A stretch of DNA of 64,000 nt from Ptychodera flava (lineage: Eukaryota; Hemichordata; Enteropneusta; Ptychoderidae). Below, one piece after another: positions 1-12,506 of this stretch; within the stretch, counting starts at the first letter, position 1, and every line of letters starts with the position of its first letter. Below the pieces are notes generated by a model. The model made no database searches, had not been told where the DNA came from, and worked only from the letters and a program-made list of their open reading frames with translations. Location of the stretch: positions 19,992,872 through 20,056,871 of the forward strand of contig NW_027248277.1 of NCBI RefSeq assembly GCF_041260155.1, given 5' to 3'. The position numbers were made by a program, and so were the translations under genes.

Positions 1-1911
1 TGCCAATGAAACTCCCAATATGCTTGAAATCATAGGTAAGCCACAACAAGACTACATATCTGGTGGTGATTTTGTGACGTAGTTAGTCCGTAAAAACACT
101 GTAAGTATATAAGCACACAATGGAATGATCTTATATGCATGGCCCTCTTTATTCACACAATAACTTTATGGATAATGTACACACCACCCCACTATATATC
201 CCTGTTTTTGTTTGGTATGGCTTCAGTTTGAAAAGAAGACAGCCAAAGTTGCATGATTTACAGGGGGGAGAAGGGCTTTTGGCAAAGGGCAAAATGAAAA
301 TGTTTGCAGTAACTATTGATGTCAAATCTGAACTGATTTGAAAGTGAATGTAAGTAGCCTGTGGTCAAGACTGTTGGAAACGAAAAGTTCAAACCTTTAT
401 GTTAAAAACCCTCAATGTTTCAACTTGTGAAGAATGAATTATTTACAGCATGAAGTATTTCAAATCATGTGGAGTTTTTAGGATTGAAATTAAAATAATT
501 ATATTTATTATTCATTGAAATTTCACAAAGGTATTTCAAACGCTATTTCCCCTGTCTTTCTCCAAGGTTCAGCAAGCTCATGTCGAAGTGCGCCCCCAGC
601 CAACTCTAACTCACTCAAGACAGAAGGTGAGTACAATGAGCAATCTGCTTTATTCTGTATAGCGCCCTCTTGGGCAGGATTGGAGCAACTCCTTGGACCT
701 CTCTTAGGAACAATGCAGGATTTAGAATGATCAGAGCTGGTGTGAGTAAAGTCTCTGGATCAATATTCATGCATGTAATGCCATCATGTGTAGATTCTTT
801 GCCTGGTCCTGTGAACATTCCTTGGACCGCTTAGTTTGCTCAATCTTTTCTGTTTCTTTACAAAATACTATTTTTAAGATTGTATTTTCTATAGCTCACA
901 ACATTTAACCAAGAATTTATTGTACCTACATTGCCCTGAACATGTACAGGAAACTGAATATTTCAAATTGTAAGTGAAATTCATGGCGTAATTTCCCCCT
1001 CATTTTTCAAGGCTCACTGAGTTCCACAAAAAGTGCGCCACCAACGTCCAGCACAGGAAGTGACAGTGTCTTCCTATCAGCTGGGGAGCAGCAGCAGCAG
1101 CAACTCCAACAACAGCAGCAGCAACAGCGACTGAAATCACCAACTTCCAGTGAGATTAAAGGTGAGCGCCCTCTACAGTTCAAAGATTTCTGATATTTCT
1201 CATCTCTTTCTATGAGAGACAGTGAGCAATCAAAAGTGTGTATATCTCATTTTACATGTTTGTGCAGTCGGAACATCTCTCATTAATTTTATTTTTTTTT
1301 CAAATTTGGATTTGCAAAATAAAGGATTATTTGAAAATCTAAATTTCAATGGTGCTAAAATTTAGAAGCATCAAATCTTGCCGAGGTTATTTTTGAAGTC
1401 CAGCCAGGGATGAGCAAGTTCATTTGGTATTTCACCCTTTCAACACCATGGTTTGGCCCAAACCTATTATTGTCAATGATGAGTGTGGACCTGTTTACAG
1501 GGAATTAGGGTGAATAGGTAAATGGTTCATCAAAGTCAAGCAGTCCTGTCCTCAAGTTTCTGAGTTCTACATTCATTCTTTATCATACGAGTGTTATGGA
1601 TGCTTATGATTTGAAACAGAAACTCAATTTCTAAGAAAAAACAGGACACGTCATTGGACTTCATAGCCCCGGGTTATTCTTGTACATCCAATTACTATGT
1701 TCTTGCTTTATTACAATAATGTGCATTTATCATTGACTGAATCGTCTTCTTTGTTTTCTGTGTTTATTTATTTTCAGGTCAACGACAGATGCCAAACAGC
1801 ACAAGCACAACCAGTGTGGACAGTGTGAACGGTGAAAGACTGCCAGAAGTTATCCTGAGTCCCCAGCCAATATTGATGTAAGTGAGAGTGTGGTGAGGTG
1901 TGTGTGTGTGT

Positions 1912-1969
<58 letters not shown>

Positions 1970-3159
1970 GAGGAGAGAGAGGGATGAGGGGTTGAGGGAT
2001 GGAAGGAGAAAAAGATGAAGAAAGGAGGACAATGGTACATTGCAGCAAGAAATAGGCAAGACATCTCAGATTGTGAAATCTTGACAAACAAATGAATTGC
2101 CATAAAGAGGTCTTTTTTTGAACGACAAAAAATGAACTTTGATATCACTTCACGTTGAAAAATACCCATAATTTATGTAAAAGGTATAATCAAAATCATA
2201 ATTCAGAGAAAAATCATTTGAATTGTTGTTGATAGGCTGGACTCAACAGGTTCACAGAGTACAGAGGAAGGTGAGACGTTTCCGGTAACTCTCAATAATA
2301 TTATTTGCCACGGAGAAAACTTATTCCTCCAAGTTGAAACCACTGCCCCGCCTCCTAGAAGGAGATCTAAGAAGAAGAAGAGGAGTCTCCCTAAACGGCA
2401 GTAAGTGATTTAATAAGTTTAACGACCTCAGTCAGGTCAATATCAAAATTTGGCAGGTAGTGATTTGCTAAGTTTAATGACCTCAGTCAGGTCAATATCA
2501 AAATTTTATTGACCACATCCTTTGAAACATGTTGTATTGCCTGCTACTATAGCATTACGTTGATGGACATCCAAGAAGAGAAGCTAGGAGTCTGCCTGAG
2601 TGCAAGTTATTAGCTAAGTTAATAACTTCATGCAAGTCAGTATCAAAATTTATGGACCCTTCCCTTCAAATCATTTCCCTTTTGCTCTCACTCTACCTTG
2701 AAGGAGATCCAAAAATGACAAAAGTTTATGAGTGATTTTGCATGTTTAGTGACCTCAGCCAGGTCAATATAAAAATTACTGAACCTCTGTTCAAAGCTGT
2801 TAGCACTGCCCTGCTGTTTACAATATAAATTTGGATGATCACATATTACTGTAAAGGTAGGGTAGAGAGTCCCATTATACAAAGGAGATGACAATTTTGG
2901 ATCTGGCTTTGTAAACTTTTCCAGAAGCATTTTAATGGGCACCATATACTTTGTATGGCATGTTCATATGGGGTGTATTGACATCTATTGTTTTATTTCA
3001 GGAGTAACAATAATACACTACAAGTGCCAGAGGGCAGTAATGCATTGAATTCTGCATCAAGTCATGAAGCCGGAGATGAGTACACTAGCTCAGAGGCCTC
3101 GGAACTGGATTCCATGGGAACAGTAAGTTCAAAGTTCAAAGATGAAGGAATTGGGGGGG

Positions 3160-3254
<95 letters not shown>

Positions 3255-6200
3255 GTGGTGAGAGAGGATTACAAAGGACTTGATTGCACCATATTTGAAA
3301 GTTGAAGGGTCACAATTTGCATGATAAGAGGATGTAGAATGTGGAGTTTGCATAAAATCCTGGTTTTCCTGCTGAGCTTTAACCCTTTGAGTGCCGTAAT
3401 TTTTTCCAACCAAAATTTTAGTACAACATTTTCCAGTTTTTGCAAATTTTTCTGTAATTTTTTGATAATTTTGGACCAAATAGATATCATATTTTATTTG
3501 CTACAGTTTTTTATCAAAATTTTGGCAAAAATCTGAAAAAAATTACTAGAATACATTTTATAAAGGTGACAAAAATTGACTTTGGCGCTCAAAGTGTTAA
3601 ATGAGACCGTTCAAGCCTGTGTGGGTTTTTCGTATTACAGAAGGGCTCTGTAATTATCGTTGTTGTATCACTTGTACGAGTACATGATGCACAACTACTA
3701 AATTGTAAAATTAGTAAAATGTGTCAGAACTTGAAAGGAAGTGTGCTGTGTGACCACAAAATGTTGCGATAAAAAAGTACACTTACATTACAAATTTTAA
3801 TAAGAGATTGCCGTCTGTCTCTGATCCAGTTTATGCAAAAATGCAGTTCTTGTTTATTTCTGAAATCCTATGTCGCCCAGTCCCTCTGATAAGTCTTCAA
3901 CTTGTCCTTTTTTTTTGTATTTTTGTCAGATCCCAACATGGCTCAAAAAAAGAACTGAAGGACTCAGAGACCACGTTGCCTGACGATAGTGAAGACGATG
4001 ACGACGCGTCTTCCGACGATGAACACAGCAGCCATGGAAAGTTTGGCAGCATTAAGATTAGCACAGGGTTAAAACAAGAGATTAAAGGTAAGTTTTCATC
4101 TGATATACCTGATATTTGTTGATGGGCTGAACCATTTTCAGTGAGAGGGGTTACAGCATCTGTATGCTAATATTTGTATTTAATGGGTATGAGCAAGGTA
4201 CCTCAGATATTCTAGTGTTTCATATAGGCTGCAGAATTGTTGGATTACCCCATGTTTCTTCTGTCAAATGATTAAAAAGGGCTGTGACGTACAATTGGAC
4301 AACATCCAGTCAATCCATGTTCTCATCGTAGACAATTGTTGTCTGTTTATAGCCAGGCAGCATTGTAACGTGTGCATTTTAAAAAGTGCAGACCCAAATT
4401 AACATTGTGTTCTTGGTATTGGAACTCTTTATGGCATTCCTTCGAATTTTCTACTCCTAATTAAGGTAGTACACACCTCCAAAGTGAAAAACTTAAACTT
4501 TTGCTCAAACTTTCCTCAATGAAACTTTCAACCATTCTCTTGAGAAATCCAGAATAAAAATCAGTTCTCTCCGCGCAAAGTCTGGTACAAGACATTTAAA
4601 TTGTCCAATATTAAGCGATCTTTGAAATTCAACATTGCTGCCATACACTGTGTTAACTCTGCGGGCAAAAGTGAATTTTGATTTTCAGAAAACTTAAGAT
4701 GGTGAAAACTTTACTTACGCCAGGAGTTTTAAAATGAGCGCCCTCAAGTGGTAGACCAGAAAAGAATTGTAAAAATTTGGAAATGCAAATAACTGCCCCC
4801 AAAGCACATATACTGCCTTCAAGACTAAGATTTTGTGGCCATGAACATGATCACTTCTCATTATCAGTGGGAAACCGTTCAATGGTACTGTTCTATGCAC
4901 TTGTCAGGTTAATTAGCTTGTATGTTCCATTTTCACTTAAAAAATCAAACAGGTCATGTGAAACAAAGAATTTCTATGAAAACCATAGATTTTTAAGCCC
5001 CCCTCAATAATTCCACATCCACCTCTGTAAATGTGGCAAAGAGGGGCACAAAGTGACCCCTGAAAGATACCCTGATATACACAGAGGTTTAATTCTGCAC
5101 ACATACTCAGCTTTCAATAAACCATCTACCCTGCACCCTTCATATGAATGTGTCATGTGATCAGTTAGAAAGAATGGTTCAGTCTGTGTGCCTGACACTG
5201 CCTGTATGTGTGTGTAGAATACCATCAACGTCCGAGTATGACAAACCACTGATTCTGTAGTGATCTTATACATGTAAATGTAGGCCCAACAAAGATTCCA
5301 TATAACATGATGTTTGCACAGGGCTGGCTGACTTACAGATATCTCAAGAAAATGTCAAATTTTAAATTGACTCTAAGAGATAAAAAAGTGTAGGAGGACA
5401 TTGTGGTGTGTGGATTTGTGTGTGCACTAGCGTGCATGCAATGGAAGAGTTTTATCAACAAGCACTATTTTAGCTGAATATGTTGTACATGACGCAATGG
5501 TTGTTAGTTGGAGCACCCTGCAATAATAAGGCAGTTGCAGTCCCATGAGACCCCCAAAGTATCCGATGTACTGTAGTTGAAAAGTATCAAGGGGATAGGG
5601 GATGTCATATAGGGCCCTCTAACTTCAATTATATTTTGAAAAATATCTTCCAACAAAATTTCTCGAATCATTTAAAAACTTACTTTTGAAATGTTGATGA
5701 AGTATTCCGTGATTATCAAATTTTTGAGCAATCTTATTATTTCTTATGGAAAACTTTAACTTGTAGATATGGAAATGGAGGATAAGTGGAAAAGGTTTGA
5801 AATTGTATGAGCTTGAAATGTGAAATAATGGTTGAAACTTATATTATCAAACTAGACTGACATATTCCATGCTGGTTCCTTTCTCTGTTGTTTCTAATGT
5901 TGGATGCGTGTGTCACTGGATGTAGGCCAGAATGGAGTTGTTCCCACGGCAACCATCCCAGCTAGCCATGAAACCGGTAATTCAATAAGTATCCATTAGT
6001 TGTTAACCTTACCCATAATGCACTACAGTAGCACCATAGCTCATCACTCATATCTGTGTGTCTCTGTGTGTCTATGCATGTCATTGTGTATGTGGGTCTT
6101 TGTGTGTATAAGCATGTGTGTATATAAACATACAAATCACCCCTTCTGGGCATGGCAAGGTTTACACTGAAGGTCATGGGGTCAATAATGCCACAATATT

Positions 6201-9200
6201 GCTAACATCAATCGATGAAAAGTGCTATTTAGCATATTAAAACCCTTCTCCTGCCAAGTTCATATTTACCCTTAAGTTCAAATTGGTTAAAGGTTGAGCA
6301 AGCACAACATGTCCACATGGTGAATTTTAACATAAAATTCAATATTTGAAGGCCCCTGAAATCACAGATACTGTAAATGTGATTTTTACTGACTAAAGCT
6401 GCAATGACATTCCAAGCCAACACATGGTTTGGCTAAATATGGCTTTTTACTTACATGGCAGATGGGGAAGGGATACTGTCTGACAGAAAAATGTGACTCT
6501 TACACATGAAATATATTCAATTCAACTGAAAATTCTCCAGACTGTTATATAACTGAGAAATCAGTGGTTTCTAATCCACACCGGCAAAATTGACCCGGTG
6601 ACCTTCCTTTAAGTCATTTTCTCATGTCACCCTCGACATCTGTAAGAGTGGTTAACAAACCCTGTAGCTAACACTCTGTTCACGTGTCTTTCTGTCTGTG
6701 CATGTGTAAATTTTCAATTTATATATACTGATGTTAGTATTTCTTCTGTAATAGAACTACTGTAGAGCTGTTGACATCGCTGTATGTGTGTGTTTATACA
6801 AAAGCCATCGTGAAGGTGTTTAAATTGCTTGTTTTTCTGTCTGTACATAATAGGTTTAAACTCACAGCAGGCCATTTTCTTGTCTCCTTATTGACACACA
6901 TCCTGTCAATTGTTAATGCTATTCAAGTTTCAATATTTTATTATATTAAAAAAATGCAGTAGAGACTTCAGTAAAAGGGTTCAGTGAACCATCCTGCAAA
7001 AAAAAAAAATGCCAGGATATAAAATCATTTTTGGGTCATAAAATGGTTGATATATCTTTGATATCATTAAGAGTGATCATTCTTGTAATTATTAATATAC
7101 AAAGTCAGTAGATTGATCATAATAATGTATTATTGAATGTGCACCAAACAAAATTATTGGTGCTCTTTAATTGACTTGTCTCCCACAGGAATAGCTTTGA
7201 ACTTCATGTTTCTACATTGTGCTATCTGAAACCTAAACTTAATGTTATATGGTTCTTCAATGAGTAGGCTATATTGACCCTAACCCTAGCCCAGCCTGGT
7301 AGATGGGAAATGTAAACAGGGATCTCCACTTTTGGATTTTTAGGGACGGGCCACCTCTCTGTTTTTTTGAGCAAGCTATTCATATGTTAATACTTGTACA
7401 AAAGAATACATTTTCACAATATAAGAATTATGCAAAGTATGCATTGTTATGTAAATTTGCAGTCCTATTTTCCAAGCTGTGTGGAACAGTGGTAAGGATG
7501 GACACAGTCCAGGGAATAACCTTCCTTCTAGCCACTGTACATAACACAGAGTGTACGGAGTTTCAATTTGGGTGATTCTTTGATCAATCTAAGTCTCTTG
7601 CAAGAAATACATCTTGAAGAGAACTATGAAGACATTAACCCCATCTTTTTCTTCCCTTCCTTCCCCTCTACCTCCCCCTTGCCATCCCCTTTTTGTGTTT
7701 CAGTTGGTCGGTTGGAGTTCTCCAAGGCTGCAAATAGACAGAGTACCGGTAAAGAAAATGCCACAGCAGCGTCTAAACAGGTAAGTATTGCCAAGTTTTT
7801 GTTGTGCTTTGATGAATTTAGAATAGGCCAATATGTGTCTCATGTCTGTGTGTGTGTGTGTGTCTGTCTGTCTTTGTATGTATGTATGTATGTATGTAGG
7901 TAGGTAGGCAGGCAGGTATCAGTAAGTAGGTAGGAAGGTACAGGTAGGTGGGTACATAAAGGTGGATAGATGGGTGGTTGGATAGGTGGATGGGTTGGTG
8001 TCTGCTGGTATCTGGTATGTACCAGTACATGCATAATTAGCTATGTAATAAGTGGATGGAAAGTGTATGACATGTTTTGTTTGCTGTTAGATATTTTTAT
8101 ACAAATGTCTGTATCCCTATGGGTCAGTATAGGCTGTATTTTACCTATTTCCTCAGTGCAAAATTCTTATGTAGAGTTGCATGTTCTCAGCAAGATGAGC
8201 TATTGACCTAACAAGTGTATTTAATATGTGGCTGTATTTTTAATTCCTAATCAAATCAGGTCTGTTTTGTTGTGAATGTTTGTAACTTCCTGACTTTGAT
8301 TTGATTGGCAGAGTGAGAAGTCAGAGAGAGCGCCCCCTGTCAAAATGAGACAGCGGGCGCGTGCTGCATCATCGGAAAGTGGTGTGGACGTGGTGGAATA
8401 TTCCACAGATTCCAGCTCCAGTGATCTCAGGGCTACAGCTCAGGCATCTGAGTATGTATACTTTTCAATCTGAATCTGAATCTGAATCACCTTGGCTCTC
8501 ATTTTACAAGTTTGCTGAGTCCAAGTGGATGGATGCTCAATCTGAACCTGAATCTAAATTACTTTTGCTTTGGAATTTGCAATAGTAAGGCAGCACAGTT
8601 GGTAATATTTGGTAAATATTCAGGCTTAATCTGAATCCAAATCATGTTGTTTTTGTCACTTTTGCTGATTCATGATAAACATGTTGAAGAATACTATAGT
8701 CCAGAAATGATTTGCTTCATTAGATATTTTTTTACTTCTGAACAGAACGTCCAGGAGTCCAAGATCAGCCAAGAAGGCATCATACGGACCCCCTGCATCA
8801 ATGTAAGAAACTTTTTCAACCATTTTATCTTATCTCTATATAAAATATCTGTAAATGTCTATGCATTCAGTGTTTTATGAAAAACAATTCCTGTTTAGAG
8901 CAATGTAGAATACATTGATGAATGACAGATGTCAGATTCTTAGCTGTTATGCAAGCCTTTATAGACTCAAATTATTGTTAGATATTTGTACTCTGTTGTA
9001 TACATAGCATGGTATTGTTTATCCTGTGTTTCTAAATTCCCTGTAAACAGGTCCACACTTATGGAACAGGGCCGTACATTCCTGGAACGTCCTTGAATTT
9101 TACAGCTTTTTTGATAGTCCTGGAAAAGACAGTGAAAATAATATTGAGAGTCCTGAAGTCCAGGAAAATTAATAACTAATAATCCACACACAATTTTCAA

Positions 9201-11248
9201 AAATGACTTGATGATCAGCCATGATATCCTAAAAATGATATGTAAAATGACATATAAAATTGATATATCACTAAAAGGATATCTTGAAAATGGTATTTTT
9301 GACCAGAAAAATGATGTTGAAAATTGCTGAAAAACCCTTGAAAGTCCTTGAAATTTAAGTGACTTTGAGTGTATGGACCCTGCCATATTTAGCAGTAGGT
9401 CTTTGCAACACCACGACAATATGATACAGATCTTATTCCCAATGGCAGTGGTCATAATATGCAAATTAGATGTCCCTAGCAACCTAAATGTCCTCACATA
9501 AATGTAATATGTGCAATCCTTCTCGACTATAGGAAATAGTCAATATTTGTAACATCCACAATTTGAGCCAAATTGTTCTTTTTTTCTTTGCAGTCCCTCC
9601 GCAAAAATATCCAATCCGTCCCCTTACCATAAACCAAAGACACCAACTGGAGTACAGGGTCAAAGACCGCTGAACAGGTTGAGAGCTGGGAGAGGGAGAG
9701 CCAGAACAAGGTAAGTGTGCAACTGGTGCCCACTGTAAAAATATTTTCAATGTCTTCAAATAATCTGGTACGTTTTTGTCTCAAAACCACACATCAGTGT
9801 TGCAGGGTCCCGAGTATAATCTGTTGGTCTAACTCTGAAAAAGGGTGTGGGAAGATGGATTTTGATTTATTGTAGTGGAATGATAAGTGTAGTCTGATTT
9901 TATTAAACCTTACCTCATACCCTGTGCAACAGGTTTAGGCTCACAGGAAGGGAAATTTGTGCATAAAAACTCTTCTGAAATTTTTGTATTTTTTTCCTTG
10001 CAGCTCTTGGACTATTGACGGCGTTCTGAAAGAACCAAGCAGATCACACGCGCAGCCCATGTACCAACAAGATGAGCAGTTGAAGGCTGAATACATAAAG
10101 TTATGCAAGAGAAAAGAAGAGCTGAAGAAATGTTAGAGCAACTTCAAGAGCATAAGTTGTACCATCAACAGCAGGTACATGTGGAAGCAGAAAGACTGGC
10201 TGAGGTAAGTGTTTGATGTATTACTGTAAAACCCCTATTAATTCAACGGCTCTATTAATTTTACCACCTTATTTTTTTCTCAAAATGTAATTTTATTGTA
10301 CTCTTATCAATGTGACCATAGATGGAAATTGAGACTTTCTCAATCTCTAATAATTCGACCAACCAATCATGACAAACTGTTTTGAACATTTTATTTTCGA
10401 TAAAATACAAAAAAAATACAATGTACAGCACAGACTTTCTAAGTCAGGACTTCAGGAAAGTCACCTTTTTATATTTCAATCATCCAAGATAGTAAGCATT
10501 ACTTATAAACTGTAAAAAAGTTGAAATCCTTAATAATTCAATCACAAAAATTATTTTTGCTTTGTTAATTTTCAAATAATTCAACTATTTAAAATCGTAA
10601 TTAAATTTTTTGGTTGAATTGATGGGGTTTTACGGTACTATCTCAGTCATAGATGTTTTCTTTTGTTTCCCATATATGGTGTATGGTGAAGTACAATTTA
10701 CATTTTTGATATTATTTGATCAATATTCATATTATGATTTAGGTATTGTGTGGTATTTGCAGAGCTTGAATTGAGTGGTGGGCCAAAGGAATATTGTAAA
10801 AATTTGAGTCTGAATATCTGTCCCTGAGGCGCATTCTACCTCAAGGGAAACCCAATTAACGTGACTGGGGAAACTTGGTAGATTTTACCATCTATAGGTA
10901 CCGCTGTTAAACAAAAATACTGCTTGGTGTTCCCATAACAGAGACGGATCCTGTCAGTGCATTTTTGGTTTCATATAATCAAAAATAATCAAATTTTGAA
11001 TTTTTATAATGCAGGAGAGAGAGAAGAAGCTCCGTGGGGAGATTGACATTTTGAAAAATGAACTCCGATCTCAGAACAGCAAACTGCAGGACAATTACCA
11101 CATTGTGATGCAGCTGCAAGAACAGTTGGTCAAGTTGCAGTCAGAGCAAATGAGACAGAATGCACGAGAGAAAAGAGCAAACAGTGCCGTGCCAAACAGA
11201 AAAGTAAATCTCCAAGGTCCACAAAGTAAAGTTTGTATCGTCATGTAG
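1..11248 (+). CDS. 3' part of a multi-exon gene: Ser/Gln-rich protein with C-terminal coiled coil and CaaX box
   Basis: Not recognised as a known family. Exons read from splice sites and phase: 1-35, 567-626, 1012-1161, 1778-1877, 2236-2400, 3002-3122, 3930-4087, 5926-5976, 7704-7780, 8312-8451, 8746-8802, 9594-9710, 10004-10204, 11015-11248 (stop TAG 11246-11248). About 555 residues are visible; the N-terminus lies left of the window. In order: two short exons sharing an SxxSxxSAPP motif, a polyglutamine run, a basic [12 protein letters not shown] stretch (possible NLS), an acidic [14 protein letters not shown] stretch, Ser/Pro/Arg-rich sequence, then a Glu/Lys/Leu/Gln-rich coiled coil ending in CIVM, a good CaaX prenylation box. 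That points to a coiled-coil protein with a lipid-anchored tail (inference). Two joins are out of phase: exon 3930 (A7 run at 3945-3951) and exon 10004 (in-frame TAG 10134-10136 beside an A-run). A one-base change in each A-run restores the frame, so assembly error or a broken allele are both possible. Confidence 0.75.
1431..1512 (+). repeat. Short dispersed repeat, CCCTTTCAxCACCATGG type
   Basis: About 80 bp in an intron. The same sequence recurs at 34270-34350 (plus) and in part at 53520-53575 (minus). Shared core words are CCATGGT, GCCCAA and CTGTTTACAGG. Probably a small MITE or the tip of a larger element. Family not recognised. Confidence 0.55.
1914..1981 (+). repeat. (GA)n microsatellite
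   Basis: Almost pure GA dinucleotide run in the intron after exon 1778-1877. It produces Ser-Leu-rich minus-strand ORFs that are not genes. Confidence 0.95.
3164..3254 (+). repeat. (GA)n microsatellite
   Basis: Roughly 90 bp of GA repeats with a few AAAG interruptions, starting shortly after the donor site of exon 3002-3122. The Arg-Glu repeat ORF that reads through it is intronic. Confidence 0.95.
3378..3600. mobile_element. MITE with TTTAACCCTTTGAGTGCC termini
   Basis: About 220 bp of AT-rich DNA bounded by inverted ends: TTTAACCCTTTGAGTGCC on the left and GGCGCTCAAAGTGTTAA on the right. Short AACCCTTTGAGTG-ended elements are common in invertebrate genomes. No coding capacity. It lies in an intron of the CaaX gene. 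Confidence 0.65.
4461..4780 (-). mobile_element. M2 MITE (about 350 bp, TTAA-flanked), inverted copy
   Basis: Begins TTAAGGTAGTACACACCTC and continues with a reverse-complement match to the better preserved copy at 31936-32294, including the word for CTACCACTTG near its far end. Intronic. Other copies lie at 22515, 30524, 33326, 50282 and 60171, with a stub at 10791. Confidence 0.7.
7845..7960 (+). repeat. (GT)n / (TATG)n / (GTAG)n compound microsatellite
   Basis: GT, TATG and GTAGG repeats run together in the intron after exon 7704-7780. The Thr/His-rich minus-strand ORFs here are by-products of the repeat. Confidence 0.9.
10222..10637. mobile_element. Mariner/pogo-type MITE, TACTGTAAAACCCC termini
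   Basis: Inverted ends TACTGTAAAACCCC (left) and GGGGTTTTACGGTA (right) extend inward for about 25 bp each. The outermost TA could be the target-site duplication. No ORF of note. The AAAACCCC end and TA boundary resemble the Tc1/mariner/pogo group (inference). Intronic, between exons 10004-10204 and 11015-11248. Confidence 0.75.
10791..10852 (-). mobile_element. M2 MITE, truncated end
   Basis: About 60 bp matching the terminal part of M2 in reverse orientation (TGTCCCTGAGGCGCATTCTACC). The rest of the element is missing. Confidence 0.6.
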
Positions 11249-11465
11249 CTTTTACAGAGCAATGTCTTCACTATCCCCGTACTCTGTAGCGGTGACAAAT
11301 AGGTTAGCAAGAAAAGTTAGCATCTTGCGAAAGCCAGCAGGTTACGCAACGAAAGCTGAAGATTCTGGAACTAAGAAGGGTGGAGAGTGACATATAACAG
11401 CAAAATATCAACATTTTGGCTTCTTCATTTCTTCCAAAACAGGCTGACAGTTAGCTAGAAAAAGT

Positions 11466-11544
11466 TTGGCACTTTGCCAAAATGTTTTGGCAGATTGCCA
11501 AGAGTAAATTGGCATAGTGCCAAAACAGGTTGCCATGTTGCCTA
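11466..11544 (+). promoter_or_regulatory. Tandem array of three perfect NFI-type palindromes plus one decayed copy
   Basis: TTGGC-N5-GCCAA occurs at 11466-11480, 11487-11501 and 11509-11523, with starts 21 and 22 bp apart. A decayed fourth copy starts at 11530. The match to the nuclear factor I dimer consensus is exact in three copies, and the spacing is two helical turns. It lies in the 3' UTR, so it could also be a series of small RNA hairpins or a minisatellite. Confidence 0.7.
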
Positions 11545-12214
11545 ATGATGGTATTCTGCCAAATGTGATCCTGAAGAGTAATTTAAAAGTAAATAATAAC
11601 AAAAACTTTCTAAAAGGCCAGGAAGCATTAGGCAGTTCACCAAAAGAGGGGCAGCAGATTGTGAACAGAAGTTCGTCTTCTTTTGATTCTAGTCAAGAGT
11701 GTCTCTTGAGAAGAGAAAGCTGATACTATACTGCTGCAAGTCTGTACTTCATACGAAATGTAGAATTGTGTGTATGCTAAATTGTGTTAATACACTTTGA
11801 GCCAAACTTCAACATTCTACACATGTTCTGTAAGACTTCCAACATTTGCATAGAGCTATTGTGTTACAGTTGGATATCTGAACTCTTAAACTTTGGGGCT
11901 GTCATGAATTAGCTCTTGAAGTAGGTCTGTTCTTTTAAATGTTTTTTTTTACATCAAAACACATTCTTGTCCCTTGTTTATGAACAGTGGCAACTGCACT
12001 TTTGAATTCCTTATAAAGTAATGCAGAATTTTTTTTTCTGTGTTACACAGAGATGGCAATGCTTCAAGTATATTTTTATTTGACAGGTGTGCAATATTTT
12101 TCTTTTTTTTCCTCGGTATTTTTTACCCAGGTGTATTCTTTTTAAATTGTTTTGGTATCAAAATTAAAATTTTGTGATATAGAGAGAATCAAATATGTTG
12201 GATTCTTTTAGATG

Positions 12215-12506
12215 CCAAATATGGCCCTAAAGTGACATTGAAATGTAAACAATTTCATTTCATGCATTTTCAAAGGTAAAAGACCTTGATATGCTAACCA
12301 GGAACACCATATATGGTATTCATTTTGCAATCAGTAAGGAAAAGGGTGACTGAGGATGCCATATTTGGTCAATGGTGATGTTATCAGTGTTGGCTACATG
12401 GCAATACCATATATGGAAGTAATTAAGTGATGGACTAGCCAAGGCTACAAGAGAATGTCATATATGGTAATGATTTTATAACTTGTGAAAGGACCATTCC
12501 ATTTGG
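12215..12506 (+). promoter_or_regulatory. Cluster of CArG-box sequences with about 50 bp period
   Basis: Perfect CC(A/T)6GG boxes at 12215-12224, 12307-12316, 12359-12368 and 12407-12416; a one-mismatch copy at 12458-12467; a shortened one at 12499-12506. The last copies are 48-52 bp apart, so this is probably an old tandem repeat whose best conserved part is the SRF/MADS-type core. Binding is not shown. Confidence 0.6.

Noticed and set aside
1774-2169. Minus-strand ORFs rich in Ser-Leu repeats
   Set aside because: They translate the (GA)n microsatellite in an intron of the plus-strand gene; the non-repeat ends show no domain.
3123-3305. Arg-Glu repeat extension of exon 3002-3122
   Set aside because: A strong GTAAGT donor at 3123 ends the exon. 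The rest is the intronic (GA)n repeat.
7818-8034. His/Thr/Pro-rich minus-strand ORFs
   Set aside because: They come from the compound GT/TATG/GTAG microsatellite.
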